DNA from: Pseudoduganella albidiflava
GTDB lineage: Bacteria > Pseudomonadota > Gammaproteobacteria > Burkholderiales > Burkholderiaceae_D
Direction of reading: 5' to 3'
Length of the DNA stretch: 64,000 nt
Assembly (NCBI RefSeq): GCF_004322755.1
Contig: NZ_CP036401.1
Coordinates: forward strand, 5,456,001-5,520,000
In this document: piece by piece, positions 34,135 through 43,994 of the stretch
Numbering within the stretch: position 1 is the stretch's first letter
How the letters are laid out: the number at the start of each line of letters is the position of its first letter
The notes under the pieces: generated by a model
Databases searched by the model: none
Seen by the model: the letters and a program-made list of their open reading frames with translations, nothing else
What the model was told of the DNA's origin: nothing
Position numbers and translations under genes: made by a program

Positions 34135-36396
34135 TTACCCCTTTCTGCGCCGCGGCATGCCGTGGTCGGTCGCGCCGCCGCGAGGTTGCCCGCCGCCACG
34201 GCGCTGCGGCTGGCCGCCGAAGCCGAACGTGGTCTGCAGCGGGTCCGGCTGGCGCGGGCGCCCGCTCTTGCCCTGCTGCGGACGGCCACTGCCCTGCTCG
34301 CCCAGGCCGGCACGGCCGACGCCGCCCTGGCCACGGCCGGCACGACCGAGGCCGGAACCGGCGCCGAAGTAGCTGCCGGCACCCTGGCCGCCCGGACGGC
34401 CGCCACGTGGCGCCTGGGGGAACGGATCGGCATTCTTGTTCGAGATATCCATCCGGTTGAAGTTCGGCTCGCTGTCGCGCTCGCGGCCACGGCCACCGCC
34501 ACCACCGCGCTTTTCACCGCGCTCGCCGCCATTGCCATTGCGTTCGCCGCCATTACGCTCGCCGGCATTGCGTTCGCCACCACTGCGTTCGCCCACCGGA
34601 CCGGCCTTCTTGTCACCGGGGGCGGCCTTCTTCTCGACGCCCACGAAGGCCATCAGGTCGCGCACGGTGTTTTCTTCCATCTCTTCCCAGCGGCCGCGCT
34701 TCAGGTTCGACGGCAGCGTCAGCGCGCCGTAGCGGGTGCGGATCAGGCGCGACACGGTCAGGCCGACGGCTTCGAACATGCGGCGCACTTCGCGGTTGCG
34801 GCCTTCGCCGATCACCACGCGGTACCACTTGTTGACGCCTTCGCCGCCACCGTCAGCGATCTTGGAGAACTGCGCCAGGCCGTCTTCCAGCTCCACGCCG
34901 GCCAGCAGCTTCTGGCGCATGCCTTCTTCCAGCTCGCCGAGCGTGCGCACGGCATATTCGCGGTCGATGTTGTAACGCGGGTGCATCAGGCGGTTCGCCA
35001 GGTCGCCGGACGTGGTGAACAGCAGCAGGCCTTCGGTATTGAAGTCCAGGCGGCCCACGGCCAGCCACTTGCCGACCTTCATCTGCGGCAGGCGGTCGAA
35101 CACGGACGGACGGCCATCCGGATCGTCATGCGACACGATCTCGCCGGCCGGCTTGTGGTACACCAGCACGCGCGGCGGCTTCTTGGACACTTTCCGCTGG
35201 ATCAGCTTGCCGTTGATGCGCACCGCATCGGTCGGCAGGATGCGCTGGCCGATGTGGGCCGGCTCGCCGTTCACCGACACGCGGCCGGCGACGATCAGGT
35301 CTTCCATGTCGCGGCGCGAACCGAGGCCCGCCTCGGCCAGCACCTTGTGCAGCTTCGGCGCGTCGTCTTCGGCCGTCAGGTCGCGGCGCACCGGCTTTTG
35401 CTGGCCCTTGCCGCGGGCGCCGTCTTCCTTGTCGAACGCTTCGGAGGTGACGAACGAGAACACGGCATCGGCTTCGCTCAGCTTGCCGTTACCCTGGCGC
35501 TGGCCTTGCGCGCCCTGGCGCGGGCCCTGGCCCTTGCCGCGGGGATTCTGCGCATTCCTGTCGTTGCGGCCACCTTCTGGACGATTACCCTCGGGACGGC
35601 TGCCTTCAGTACGAGTACCTTCTGGACGAGTACCTTCAGGACGATTCCCCTCGGGACGGTTGCCTTCGGCACGGACGCCTTCGCCGCGATTGCCGTCGTT
35701 CCTGTTCCTGCCCTTGTTGCGGCCACCTTCGCGGCGCGGCGCCTCATCGCGCGCGGCGCGTTCCTGCGGCGCGGCTTCGGCCTGCACCGGAGTGCCCGCA
35801 TTCTCTGCGGACTGAGCGGCGGACTGGGCGGCCGGCTGGGCCGGCTGTTCGGCCGGCTGCGCTTCGGCCGCCGGCGCCTGCTCGGCCTTCAATGCCTCGC
35901 GCACGGCGCGCTCTTCGCGCATCTGGCGCGGACCGCGCGGCGCGCGGGGCTTTTTCGGCGCCGCTTCCGCGTGGCCTGCCGCTTCGGGAGCCGCGCTGGC
36001 GACTTCGGCGGCCGGTTGCGCTACCGCCGGGGCCGGCGCGGCCACGGTGGCGGCTTCGCTCGGGGTTTCCGCCTTCGGCTTGCGGGCCCGGGGCTTCTTC
36101 ACGGGCGCTGCGTCTTCCGCGGCCGCGGCAGGGGTGGAAGCAGCGGCCGGAGCAGCAGGGGCCGGAGCAGAAGCAACTGGCGCTTCCGCGGCGGGGGCGG
36201 CTTCGACCTTCTTGCGGGTGCGCTTCGGCTTGGCCGGCGCATCGGCCGATTCCGCCGGCGCGGCGGCTGCCACGGATTCGGCTGCCACTGGTGCGGCTGC
36301 CGCTTCGGCGGCGATCTGCGCCTTGGTGCGGCGCTTCGGCTTCACGGCCGGTTCAGCCGGCGTGCCGGTCTCGATAATGTTCTCAGTATTGTTCAT
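34135..36396 (-). CDS. rluB: 23S rRNA pseudouridine(2605) synthase with very long disordered tails
   Basis: 753 residues against about 290 in E. coli RluB. The central part has the S4 RNA-binding domain ([19 protein letters not shown], about 345-400) and the RsuA/RluB catalytic motif [13 protein letters not shown] with Asp near 447. The first 300 residues are Ala/Pro/Lys-rich and contain eight or so [10 protein letters not shown] pentapeptide repeats; the C-terminal 140 residues are Gly/Arg-rich ([23 protein letters not shown]). Such RGG-like tails may bind RNA. ATG 36396 overlaps the end of scpB by 14 bp out of frame. Fused tails are common in this family branch, but the pentapeptide array is notable. 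Confidence 0.9.
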   Translation of the reverse strand: MNNTENIIETGTPAEPAVKPKRRTKAQIAAEAAAAPVAAESVAAAAPAESADAPAKPKRTRKKVEAAPAAEAPVASAPAPAAPAAASTPAAAAEDAAPVKKPRARKPKAETPSEAATVAAPAPAVAQPAAEVASAAPEAAGHAEAAPKKPRAPRGPRQMREERAVREALKAEQAPAAEAQPAEQPAQPAAQSAAQSAENAGTPVQAEAAPQERAARDEAPRREGGRNKGRNRNDGNRGEGVRAEGNRPEGNRPEGTRPEGTRTEGSRPEGNRPEGGRNDRNAQNPRGKGQGPRQGAQGQRQGNGKLSEADAVFSFVTSEAFDKEDGARGKGQQKPVRRDLTAEDDAPKLHKVLAEAGLGSRRDMEDLIVAGRVSVNGEPAHIGQRILPTDAVRINGKLIQRKVSKKPPRVLVYHKPAGEIVSHDDPDGRPSVFDRLPQMKVGKWLAVGRLDFNTEGLLLFTTSGDLANRLMHPRYNIDREYAVRTLGELEEGMRQKLLAGVELEDGLAQFSKIADGGGEGVNKWYRVVIGEGRNREVRRMFEAVGLTVSRLIRTRYGALTLPSNLKRGRWEEMEENTVRDLMAFVGVEKKAAPGDKKAGPVGERSGGERNAGERNGGERNGNGGERGEKRGGGGGRGRERDSEPNFNRMDISNKNADPFPQAPRGGRPGGQGAGSYFGAGSGLGRAGRGQGGVGRAGLGEQGSGRPQQGKSGRPRQPDPLQTTFGFGGQPQRRGGGQPRGGATDHGMPRRRKG

Positions 36397-37105
36397 GCGT
36401 GTTTTCTTGCGTGGGCTCAGCGTCAGGCGCCTGCACCGCATCGGTGGCGGATGCTTCCCCGGGCGCTACATTGTCAGTGACATCGGCGGCATGTGCCGCC
36501 TTCTCGAAATTCTCCTGCAGCGCGGCTTCGAGCATCTCGATCGAATTGGCGTTCTGCGTATCGCTGATTTGCTGCAGAGGCGGCAGCTGGGACAGCGACT
36601 GTAAGCCCAGGTCATCCAGGAACTGTTTCGTGGTGCCGAGGAGTGCCGGACGGCCCGGCACATCGCGGTGGCCAATCGTATCGACCCAGCCGCGTTCTTC
36701 CAGCATCCGGATCGTCTGCGAATTCACCGCCACGCCGCGAATCTCCTCGATATCGCCGCGTGTCACGGGCTGGCGGTAAGCGATGATCGCCAGTGTCTCG
36801 AGCGTGGCCCGCGAGTACTTCTGCGGCTTTTCCGGATTCAGGCGATCCAGGTACTGCTTCATTTCGGGCCGGCTCTGGAAGCGCCAGCCGGAAGCCAGGC
36901 TGACGACTTCGACACCCCTGCCCTGCCAGTCCTGCCGCAATTGCTCCAGCAGGGACCGTATTTCGTCGGCGCTGATACCGTCCGCCAGCGGGCGGCCTGC
37001 ATCGTCGGCGTCGACAAACAGCCGTCGCAAGCTTTGCACCGGTAACGGCTCACGCGCGCACAGCAATGCGGTTTCGAGGACTTTTTTCGCCTCAGCTGTA
37101 TCCAT
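36383..37105 (-). CDS. scpB: SMC-Scp complex subunit ScpB
   Basis: 240 residues of the ScpB family, the winged-helix kleisin-associated protein of the SMC condensin complex. Motifs: [17 protein letters not shown] at the start, [41 protein letters not shown] and [17 protein letters not shown]. An acidic Ala-rich tail follows residue 190. The gene precedes and overlaps rluB, a conserved pair. scpA is not adjacent in the window. Confidence 0.95.
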   Translation of the reverse strand: MDTAEAKKVLETALLCAREPLPVQSLRRLFVDADDAGRPLADGISADEIRSLLEQLRQDWQGRGVEVVSLASGWRFQSRPEMKQYLDRLNPEKPQKYSRATLETLAIIAYRQPVTRGDIEEIRGVAVNSQTIRMLEERGWVDTIGHRDVPGRPALLGTTKQFLDDLGLQSLSQLPPLQQISDTQNANSIEMLEAALQENFEKAAHAADVTDNVAPGEASATDAVQAPDAEPTQENTHEQY

Positions 37106-37468
37106 ATACCAACATGTGGTCGCCGCGTCCGGCTGGAAAATTCCGCTGATAATTCAATGAACACCTCAGAGGATTACCTCAGAGAATTTTCTCAGTAAAT
37201 TGTCTCAGCGGATTGCCGGAAACACCGGGGCGTAAAGCCCGGGGGCCGCCTGGGTCGGTGATCAAACCCGGGCGTCAGTTATCAAATTAGGTCAACGATG
37301 GAGCGAAGTGTTTTCAAGACCTGAAAACCTTGTCGGCCTGCCCGGAAGAGTTGCGGGATCGGGTGGCGCCGTTTCATCCAATGACGGGCATTGTACTCCA
37401 TAAAACCGCGGGAAGTGCAATTCGCGGTGTCAGGCGGATTTATGGGGTAACCGGCAAGTATAACCCGG
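37106..37468. other. Intergenic region between glk and scpB
   Basis: A 363-bp gap. It holds a 4 x 13-bp tandem repeat at 37165-37216 (each unit CTCAG plus eight mostly A/T bases) about 60 bp upstream of scpB, which probably overlaps the scpB promoter, and a weak terminator-like hairpin ACCGCG/CGCGGT with TTTTA (37402-37428) after glk. A CCCGGG-rich stretch lies at 37235-37270. No gene or RNA was recognised. Confidence 0.6.
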
Positions 37469-38476
37469 TCAGCCGGCCAGCCGCTCAGCGAGGATTGCGG
37501 AAACGCCAAGGAAGGCCGGATATTCCGCCGTGATGACGAAGGTGGGAATGCCCGACAGATACTGGCGGAAGCGGCCCTTCGCCTCGAAGCGGGCGCGGAA
37601 GCAGGAACGGTCGAAGCGCGCGCCCAGCTTGGGCACGATGCCGCCGCCGATATAGATGCCGCCCTGCGCGCCCAGCGTGACCGCCAGGTTGGCGCCGATC
37701 GTGCCCAGCATGCCGCAGAAGGTTTCGATGGCTTCGTCGCACAGCGCGCAATCGCCGGCCAGCGCACGGCGTGCGATCTCGGCCGGGGTGAGCGCCTCGG
37801 CCGGCAGCTTGCGGTGATCGGCCAGCGCACGGTAGATCAGCTCGATGCCGGCGCCCGACATCAGCCGCTCGGCCGACACGTGCTCGAATTCGCGCCAGGC
37901 GAACTGCAGGATCGCCACTTCGGTCTCGTTGACGGGCGAGAAGCTGACGTGGCCGCCTTCGGACAGCAGCGCCGTCCAGCCCGACGGGCCGGGGATCAGG
38001 CCCGACACGCCCAGGCCGGTGCCGGCGCCGATCAGGCCCAGCGGCGTATCGGCCACCGCCGCGCCGCCGCCCACCTGGCGCTTGTGTTCGCCCAGGAACG
38101 GCAGCGAACGGGCCAGCGCCGTGAAATCGTTGACGACCGCCAGCACCTCGAAGCCGCACTCCTGGCGCATTCCTTCGATCGAGAATTCCCAGTGGTGGTT
38201 GGTCATCCGCACGTAGTCGCCGGTGACGGGATTGGCGATCGCGATCGCGCCATGGCGCACCGCGGGCGCGGCGGCCGCCACGTCCGGCAGCGCCAGGTAG
38301 GCTTGCAGCGCCGCGGCCAGCGTCGGATATTCCGCGCCGGGCAGCACATGGATGTGGCTCACCTGCCCGGGCGCCGACTCCAGCGCGAAGCGGGCATTGG
38401 TGCCGCCCACGTCGGCCAGCAGCCTGGGCCCACCGGGAAATGCGGTAACGAGGATCTGCTGCGCGGGAGTCGACAT
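37469..38476 (-). CDS. glk: Glucokinase
   Basis: 335 residues of the bacterial glucokinase (non-ROK) family, phosphorylating glucose to glucose-6-phosphate. Motifs: [15 protein letters not shown] (phosphate 1), [48 protein letters not shown] and [12 protein letters not shown]. The start is uncertain: ATG 38476 (MSTPAQQ) is used; ATG 38485 and GTG 38491 are in frame, and none has a clear ribosome site. Monocistronic, with a palindromic control region upstream. Confidence 0.92.
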   Translation of the reverse strand: MSTPAQQILVTAFPGGPRLLADVGGTNARFALESAPGQVSHIHVLPGAEYPTLAAALQAYLALPDVAAAAPAVRHGAIAIANPVTGDYVRMTNHHWEFSIEGMRQECGFEVLAVVNDFTALARSLPFLGEHKRQVGGGAAVADTPLGLIGAGTGLGVSGLIPGPSGWTALLSEGGHVSFSPVNETEVAILQFAWREFEHVSAERLMSGAGIELIYRALADHRKLPAEALTPAEIARRALAGDCALCDEAIETFCGMLGTIGANLAVTLGAQGGIYIGGGIVPKLGARFDRSCFRARFEAKGRFRQYLSGIPTFVITAEYPAFLGVSAILAERLAG

Positions 38477-38568
38477 GGCGTTCATGGGCACGAGAGAGAA
38501 AAATGAACCCCAATGCTAGCGGATTTCTTGGCTAACGCGCAAGAGTTGGCTGTAGTTTGGGTACAAAC

Positions 38569-38620
38569 AGCGTGATGAGTGTGGGAACACTGCAAAATCA
38601 CGCTGGTAGTATGACTACCA
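38569..38620. promoter_or_regulatory. Palindromic operator region upstream of glk
   Basis: A perfect dyad TGGTAGT-ATG-ACTACCA at 38604-38620, of the kind bound by GntR/LacI-type sugar regulators, directly adjoins AGCGTGAT (38569-38576) and ATCACGCT (38597-38604), which enclose GTGT-GGGA-ACAC. These nested dyads lie 80-140 bp before the glk start. Confidence 0.5.
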
Positions 38621-38649
38621 AAAACGGTGACAGGCTCCGATGCCGTGAA

Positions 38650-38797
38650 GTGCAGCCCACCCCAACGGCAAATTCCGGGGTCAGACCCGGCGGGGTGAAG
38701 CGGGGGTTTCGCAAAGCCTGCTTCGCGCCTGCGCAACGGTGCTGGCATGCATGCCAGCATTCCTTCCTGACCCCAGCAGTTTGCTGTTGGGGTGGAC
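38650..38797. repeat. GGGGTCAG nested palindrome, copy E (long form)
   Basis: Core from GGGGTCAGACCCG at 38677 to CTGACCCC ending 38774, 98 bp, the same length as copy C. The interior has TTTCGCAAAGC/GCTTCGCG and GCTGGCATGCATGCCAGC dyads. Outer arms CACCCCAA (38659) and TTGGGGTG (38787) complete the nested structure. It lies between the glk control region and the end of the DedA gene. Confidence 0.88.
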
Positions 38798-38802
38798 CGA
38801 AG

Positions 38803-39768
38803 TTATCGCGGTGCATCCACCGCGGGAACCTGCTCGCCGACGACGATCGTCTCGCCGGCCCGGAAGGCGGAGTTATAGGCTTCCAGCCCGCCATGCAGCG
38901 GCCGGGCCAGCGCATAGCCCTGGTCGTGCAGCTGCTTGGCCACGCTGGCGGCGGTGACGTCGTTCGGGCAGCTGCAGTAGACCACGATATGCCGGTCGCG
39001 CGGCAACGCGCCCAGCAGGGCGGCCAGGTTGCCGTCCACCGGCAGCGCGCCGGGCACCGGCGGGTCCAGCTGGCGCGCCGTGGCGCTGCGGGCATCGACC
39101 ATCACCGGTTCGTGGCCGGCATCGAGCAGCGCGCGCAACTGTTCCACATTGATGCGCTCGGTCTGCATGGCGCGCTGGAAGCGGCGCCGCTCGACATACT
39201 TGAACAGCACGAACAGGGCCAGCAGGATGCCGAGCACGGCCAGCGCGGTGCCGCCCATCGTCGACAGGATTTCCAGCACCTCGTCGATGTTCTCGTTGAA
39301 ATACACGCCGATCAGGATGCCCGTCAGGCTCCACAGCAGGCCGCCCACCAGGCTGAACGCCAGGAACAGCGACAGGCGCGTGCCCATCGCGCCGGCCATC
39401 GGCGGCGCGATCGTGTTGAAGCCCGGGATGAACTTGGCCACCACCATCGACTTCACGCCCCATTTCCTGAAATTGTCCTCCGTCTGGGAGACGCAATAGT
39501 CGGGCGACAGGGAGATCCGGCACAGCAGCTTCAGGATGCGCTTGCCGTAGCGGCGCCCCGCACTGAACCAGAACAGGTCGGCCATCACGCAGCCGGCCAG
39601 CGCCACCGCGAGCACGCCGGGCAGCGGGGTGCCGCCATTCATGGCCAGCGCGCCGGCCACGATCAGCACGGGGTAAGCGGGAATCGGCGCGCCCATCTGC
39701 TCGACCAGGACGACGATGAAGACGATCAGTACGCCGTATTCCTGTAACAGATAGATCAAGTTCGCCAT
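38803..39768 (-). CDS. DedA-family membrane protein fused to a rhodanese domain
   Basis: 321 residues. The first 205 are a DedA/SNARE-associated integral membrane domain (EQMGAPIPAYPVLIVAGALA, FWFSAGRRYGKRIL, KFIPGFNTIAPPMAGAMG); DedA proteins are proton-coupled lipid flippases or envelope-homeostasis factors. The last 100 form a rhodanese domain (PVMVDARSATARQLDPPVPG, IVVYCSCPNDVTAASVAKQL) whose likely catalytic Cys is in YCSCPN, giving potential sulfurtransferase or thiol activity at the inner face of the membrane. The function of the fusion is not known to me. Confidence 0.85.
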   Translation of the reverse strand: MANLIYLLQEYGVLIVFIVVLVEQMGAPIPAYPVLIVAGALAMNGGTPLPGVLAVALAGCVMADLFWFSAGRRYGKRILKLLCRISLSPDYCVSQTEDNFRKWGVKSMVVAKFIPGFNTIAPPMAGAMGTRLSLFLAFSLVGGLLWSLTGILIGVYFNENIDEVLEILSTMGGTALAVLGILLALFVLFKYVERRRFQRAMQTERINVEQLRALLDAGHEPVMVDARSATARQLDPPVPGALPVDGNLAALLGALPRDRHIVVYCSCPNDVTAASVAKQLHDQGYALARPLHGGLEAYNSAFRAGETIVVGEQVPAVDAPR

Positions 39769-39780
39769 AGTCCCGCCATC

Positions 39781-41562
39781 TTACTCCACGCCACGGGGAA
39801 ACGCCGACAACAAGCTGCGCGTGTACGGATGTCGCGGATTACGGTACAGCTCGTCCGCATCGGCCGTCTCGACCACCGCCCCGCCCTGCATCACCATGAT
39901 CCGGTCGGAGATGTGCTTCACCACGGCCAGGTCGTGCGAGATGAAGATGTACGACAGGCCGAATTCATCCTGCAGGTCCTGCAGCAGATTGAGCACCTGG
40001 GCCTGCACGGACACGTCCAGCGCCGACACGGATTCGTCGCAGACGAGGATTTCCGGCCGCATCCCCAGGCAGCGGGCGATGGCGATGCGCTGGCGCTGCC
40101 CGCCGCTGAACTCGTGCGGATAGCGGTGGAGTGCCTGCGCCGGCATGCCCACGCGGTCCAGCAACTCCAGCGCCATCGCCACCCTTTGCGCGTCATCGGC
40201 GCCGATCCGGTGCAATCGCATCGGTTCGAGCAGGATCTGCCCGACCGTGAAGCGGGGATTGAGGGAGGCGTAGGGATTCTGGAAGATCACCTGGATACGC
40301 CGTTTATACGGGTGGAATTCGCGGTCCGGCAGCGCCAGCAGGTCGCGCCCGTCGAACAGCGCGCTGCCGCCGCTGGGCCGGTGCAGCCGCAGCAGGGTCA
40401 GGCCCATCGTCGTCTTGCCGGACCCGGATTCGCCCACCACGCCCAGCGTCTTCCCACGCGGCAGCTGGAACGACACATCCTTCACGGCCTGGAATTCGCG
40501 CTTGCCGAACAGCCCCTCGCGGAGGACAAAACTCTTGCGCAGGTGGCGCACGTCGAGAATGATGTCATCGTCGGGCGCGGTACCACGTGCGCGCTGCGGG
40601 ATCGCCTCTGCCCGCCGCTCGCTCTCCTCCTGCCTGCTCTCCTTCTGCCTGTTCTCCTCCTGTTCATTGCCCTCATTCCCGCCCTCCTGCCCGCCCTCCT
40701 CCACATCCTCGCCCAGATAGTCGCCGATCACCGGCAGCCGCGCCGGCCGGCCCCGCAGCGACGGCCGGCAATGCAGCAGTGCCCGCGTGTACCGGTCGCG
40801 CGGGGCGCCGAGCACCTGCGCCGCCGTGCCCGCCTCCCGGATCTCGCCATGGCGCATCACGATCACCTGGTCGGCGATCTCCCCCACCAGGCCCAGGTCG
40901 TGCGTGATGAACAGCACGGCCATGCCGCGCTCCCGCTGCAAGCGGGCGATCAGGGCCAGGATCTGCTTCTGGATCGTCACGTCCAGCGCGGTGGTCGGCT
41001 CGTCGGCGATCAGCAGCTTCGGCGCGCAGGCGATCGCCATGGCGATCATCACGCGCTGCTGCTGCCCGCCGGACAGCTGGCCCGGATAGGCATCGATCTT
41101 CACGGCCGGTTCGGGAATGCCCACCTCTTCCAGCAATTCCAGGGTGCGGGCGCGCGCCTGGCGCCGGCTCATGCCCAGGTGCCGGCGCAGCACTTCGCCG
41201 ACCTGGAAACCCACCGTGAATACGGGGTTCAGCGACGACATCGGTTCCTGGAAGATCATGGCGATGTCGCGCCCGCACAGCGCGCGCCGCTCGGCCGCCG
41301 GCAGGCGCAGCAGCTCGCGGCCATCGAAGCGGATGCTGGCCGCCGGGTCGACCAGCGTGGTATCCGGCGGCAGCAGGCCCATCACCGCCAGCGAGCTGAC
41401 CGACTTGCCGCTGCCCGATTCGCCCACCAGCGCCACCGTCGCATGGCGCGGCACGTCGAAGGAAATGCCCTTGACCGCTTCCGCCGTCGTGCGCCGGTCC
41501 ACCTTGAAGGCGATCCGCAGGTCGCGCACTTCCAGCAGGGCACCGGGCAGGCGCGCGCTCAT
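39781..41562 (-). CDS. yejF: Oligopeptide/microcin C-type ABC transporter, double ATPase
   Basis: 593 residues with two oligopeptide-type ABC cassettes. Cassette 1: [38 protein letters not shown]. Cassette 2: [38 protein letters not shown] (Ser for the usual Pro). Between them, around residues 285-330, lies a Glu/Gln/Arg-rich low-complexity linker ([17 protein letters not shown]). ATG 41562 overlaps the yejE stop as ATGA. It energises YejB/YejE uptake of peptides. Confidence 0.9.
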   Translation of the reverse strand: MSARLPGALLEVRDLRIAFKVDRRTTAEAVKGISFDVPRHATVALVGESGSGKSVSSLAVMGLLPPDTTLVDPAASIRFDGRELLRLPAAERRALCGRDIAMIFQEPMSSLNPVFTVGFQVGEVLRRHLGMSRRQARARTLELLEEVGIPEPAVKIDAYPGQLSGGQQQRVMIAMAIACAPKLLIADEPTTALDVTIQKQILALIARLQRERGMAVLFITHDLGLVGEIADQVIVMRHGEIREAGTAAQVLGAPRDRYTRALLHCRPSLRGRPARLPVIGDYLGEDVEEGGQEGGNEGNEQEENRQKESRQEESERRAEAIPQRARGTAPDDDIILDVRHLRKSFVLREGLFGKREFQAVKDVSFQLPRGKTLGVVGESGSGKTTMGLTLLRLHRPSGGSALFDGRDLLALPDREFHPYKRRIQVIFQNPYASLNPRFTVGQILLEPMRLHRIGADDAQRVAMALELLDRVGMPAQALHRYPHEFSGGQRQRIAIARCLGMRPEILVCDESVSALDVSVQAQVLNLLQDLQDEFGLSYIFISHDLAVVKHISDRIMVMQGGAVVETADADELYRNPRHPYTRSLLSAFPRGVE

Positions 41563-42635
41563 CCCTTCACCCTCGGGTCGAGCGCATCGCGCAGCGCATC
41601 GGCGAGCAGCGAGAATGCCGTCACCAGCACCGCCATCGCCGCCGCGGCGGCCGTCAACTGCCACCATTTCCCCAGCAACAGCTCGTTCTGCGCCTCGTTC
41701 AGCATCGAGCCCCACGACACCACGCCGGCCGGCACGCCGAAGCCGAGGAACGACAGGATCACCTCGGCCTTGATGAAGCCCACCACCAGGATCGAGACCT
41801 GCACCAGCGCCACGTGGCTGACGTTCGGGAAGATATGGGCGAACATCTTGCGCCATGCCGAAGCGCCGATCGCCTCCGCCGCCAGCACGTATTCACGCGC
41901 CTTGTGGCGCAGGTATTCGGCACGGATCAGCCGATAGGGCCCGGTCCAGCCGGTGAGCCCCAGGATCAGCACGATCGTGCCGACGCCCTTGGTCTGCAGC
42001 ACCGCGGCCACGGTCAGGATCATCAGGATGGCCGGGATGGCGGTGAACACGCTGTACAGCCACTCGAACAGGTCGTCGACGATGCCGCCGCAATAGCCGG
42101 CCAGCGCCCCGCACAGCGTGCCCAGCCCCACCGCGACGAACGCGGCCACGAGGCCGACGACGATGGACGTCTCGGCGCCCTTGATGGTTTTTTGCACGAT
42201 GTCGTGGCCCCACTTGTCGGCACCGAACGGCAGCGTGGCCCGCCGCCCGCCCTCTTCGCCAGCGCCAGCGCCGGCGCCGCGTGCCGGTTCCGGCGAGGCG
42301 GCCAGGCCGGCCCGCAAGGCGGCGATCTCGGCGGCGAGCGGATCGAATGGATTGGCGCGCGGGGGCTGCCCCGGCATGGCGGCCGGCGCCGCGCCCGGCG
42401 CCGGCGTGCCGAGGAACGATGGCGGCGCATAGCTGACACCCACCTCGCGCTCCCAGCCGGCGGCCACCAGCCCGGCGGCGGACAACGCCACCAGCACGAG
42501 CCAGCCGGCCACCACGGCCAGCGCCGCCATGGCCAGCCGGTCGGCGCGCAGGCGGCGCCAGGCCAGCCTCCACAGGCCGGCCGGGCTGGCGTGCATCGCC
42601 GTCGTCATGGTCGTCGTCGTCATCGTCATCGTCAT
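41559..42635 (-). CDS. yejE: Oligopeptide/microcin C-type ABC transporter, permease
   Basis: 358 residues, DppC/OppC-type permease with one N-terminal helix, a large periplasmic loop (about 60-150, Pro/Ala-rich) and five further helices; the EAA loop EAIGASAWRKMFAHIFPNV is clear. The start region holds several in-frame ATGs in an ATGACG repeat (MTMTMTTTTMTTAM). ATG 42635 is chosen, with AAGG 6 nt upstream and only 7 bp after yejB; ATG 42608 and 42596 are alternatives. Confidence 0.85.
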   Translation of the reverse strand: MTMTMTTTTMTTAMHASPAGLWRLAWRRLRADRLAMAALAVVAGWLVLVALSAAGLVAAGWEREVGVSYAPPSFLGTPAPGAAPAAMPGQPPRANPFDPLAAEIAALRAGLAASPEPARGAGAGAGEEGGRRATLPFGADKWGHDIVQKTIKGAETSIVVGLVAAFVAVGLGTLCGALAGYCGGIVDDLFEWLYSVFTAIPAILMILTVAAVLQTKGVGTIVLILGLTGWTGPYRLIRAEYLRHKAREYVLAAEAIGASAWRKMFAHIFPNVSHVALVQVSILVVGFIKAEVILSFLGFGVPAGVVSWGSMLNEAQNELLLGKWWQLTAAAAAMAVLVTAFSLLADALRDALDPRVKG

Positions 42636-42638
42636 CGT
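42601..42638 (-). repeat. ATGACG/ACG simple repeat at the yejE start
   Basis: Minus strand (ATGACG)3 followed by ACGACGACC and ATGACGACGG gives in-frame ATGs at 42635, 42629, 42623 and 42608. Unit gain or loss keeps the frame and changes the number of possible starts. Confidence 0.85.
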
Positions 42639-42642
42639 CGCC

Positions 42643-43581
42643 TTATGCCGGCTGCACCCGCGGATCGACGATGCGGTACAGCACGTCCGCCAGCAGGTTG
42701 AACACCATGGTGGCAACCGCCACGTACACGGTGATCGCCTTGATGACGGGGAAATCGCTGCGCTCGACGGCCAGGATCACTTCGCGGCCGATGCCGGGAA
42801 TGCCGAAGAAGCGCTCCAGCAGGAATGCGCCGATCAGCAGCGCCGGCAGGCTGGCCATCACGTGCGTGATGATCGGGATCGCGGCGTTGCGCAGCACGTG
42901 CACCCACATCACGCGCCGCTCCGGCAAGCCCTTGGCGCGCGCCGTGCGCACGTAATCCTGGTTCGCTTCATCGAGCATGAAGCTGCGGTACAGCCGCAGC
43001 GTGGGCGCCACCGAGACGGCCAGGCCGATCAGGATCGGCAGCGGCGCATAGCGCAGCAGGTTCTCCGCCAGGCTGTCGCCCCAGCCCTGCACCGGAAACA
43101 GCCCCAGCCGGTACGCCAGGCCGTACTGGAACGCGATGATGTAGACCAGGATCGATACCGACATGGCGGCCGTGCACGCCACCATCACGGCGCGGTCGGT
43201 CAGCGAACCGCGCACGAAGGCGATCGCCAGCGCCAGCGCGATGCACAGCGCCGTTTCCAGGATCGTCAGCGGCACCAGCACCGTCAGCGATGGCCCCAGG
43301 CGCGAGGCGATGATGTGCCCCACCGGTTCGCCGGTGGCCCAGCTCTGGCCGAAGTCGAAGGTGGCGATCTGCTGCACGAAGATCATCAGCTGCACGTGGT
43401 ACGGCTCGTCCACGCCGAGCTGGCGGCGGATGCCGGCGATGGCCTCGGCGCTCGACATCTTCCCGGCCAGCACATAGGCGGGATCGCCGCCGACCCAGTT
43501 GAACAGGATGAATACCAGCAGCACCACGCCGGCCATGGTGGGCAGCATCTGCCACAGGCGGCGCAGGACGAATGGGAGCAT
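42643..43581 (-). CDS. yejB: Oligopeptide/microcin C-type ABC transporter, permease
   Basis: 312-residue DppB/OppB-type permease with six predicted helices and the EAA loop ARAKGLPERRVMWVHVLRNA. The N-terminus MLPFVLRRLWQMLPTM is typical. First gene of yejB-yejE-yejF. The periplasmic binding protein gene yejA, usually first in the operon, is absent upstream, where a TonB receptor promoter region lies instead. Confidence 0.88.
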   Translation of the reverse strand: MLPFVLRRLWQMLPTMAGVVLLVFILFNWVGGDPAYVLAGKMSSAEAIAGIRRQLGVDEPYHVQLMIFVQQIATFDFGQSWATGEPVGHIIASRLGPSLTVLVPLTILETALCIALALAIAFVRGSLTDRAVMVACTAAMSVSILVYIIAFQYGLAYRLGLFPVQGWGDSLAENLLRYAPLPILIGLAVSVAPTLRLYRSFMLDEANQDYVRTARAKGLPERRVMWVHVLRNAAIPIITHVMASLPALLIGAFLLERFFGIPGIGREVILAVERSDFPVIKAITVYVAVATMVFNLLADVLYRIVDPRVQPA

Positions 43582-43994
43582 GGAAGGGCCAGGGAGCGAA
43601 AACGTAACGGTAACGTAAAACCCGGCGGCACGGCGGCACGCCGCCTGCGCCGAATAAAGTTGCTACATGCAAATTTTCGACAAGAAGTGTATCAATTCGT
43701 CCACAAGCGTGATCTCCCGACTATTCAACAAGGAAACCCAGAGTTGGCCGAAGATCATTACAGAAGATATCCAAGTGAGCAAAATTGTCACGCTTTGCTT
43801 GTCTTTCGATTAATAAAATGATAAGTCGCGCGCGCCGGGGAATTCACTTCGACAACTTTTTATTTGACCGTCACGAAGGCGAAATGATTACATGCAGCCT
43901 CAAGGAAGCGGAGCGCTTCCTGGACACGAGCAACGGATACGCACACAACGCCGCCTTTGTAGCTCATCAGAAATTATTTGTGGAGGTAGTACCC
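43582..43994. other. Divergent intergenic region between yejB and a TonB-dependent receptor
   Basis: A 413-bp gap, clearly more AT-rich than the genes. It contains an AACGTAACGGTAACGTAAAA direct repeat close to yejB, presumably in its control region, and an AATAAAATGATAAG stretch near 43811. Promoters for both directions are expected; none could be fixed. An in-frame extension of the receptor ORF to 43785 lacks a ribosome site and is not coding in my view. Confidence 0.5.

Noticed and set aside
37285..37335. Small RNA or terminator at GTTTTCAAGACCTGAAAAC
   Set aside because: A short dyad without a T tract or promoter; not enough to call.
39829..41937. 702-codon plus-strand frame across yejF
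   Set aside because: Antisense shadow of a double ABC ATPase.
43785..43994. 70-residue N-terminal extension of TonB receptor 1
   Set aside because: The signal peptide begins at the ATG at 43995, which has a GGAGG site; the extension is AT-rich leader sequence.
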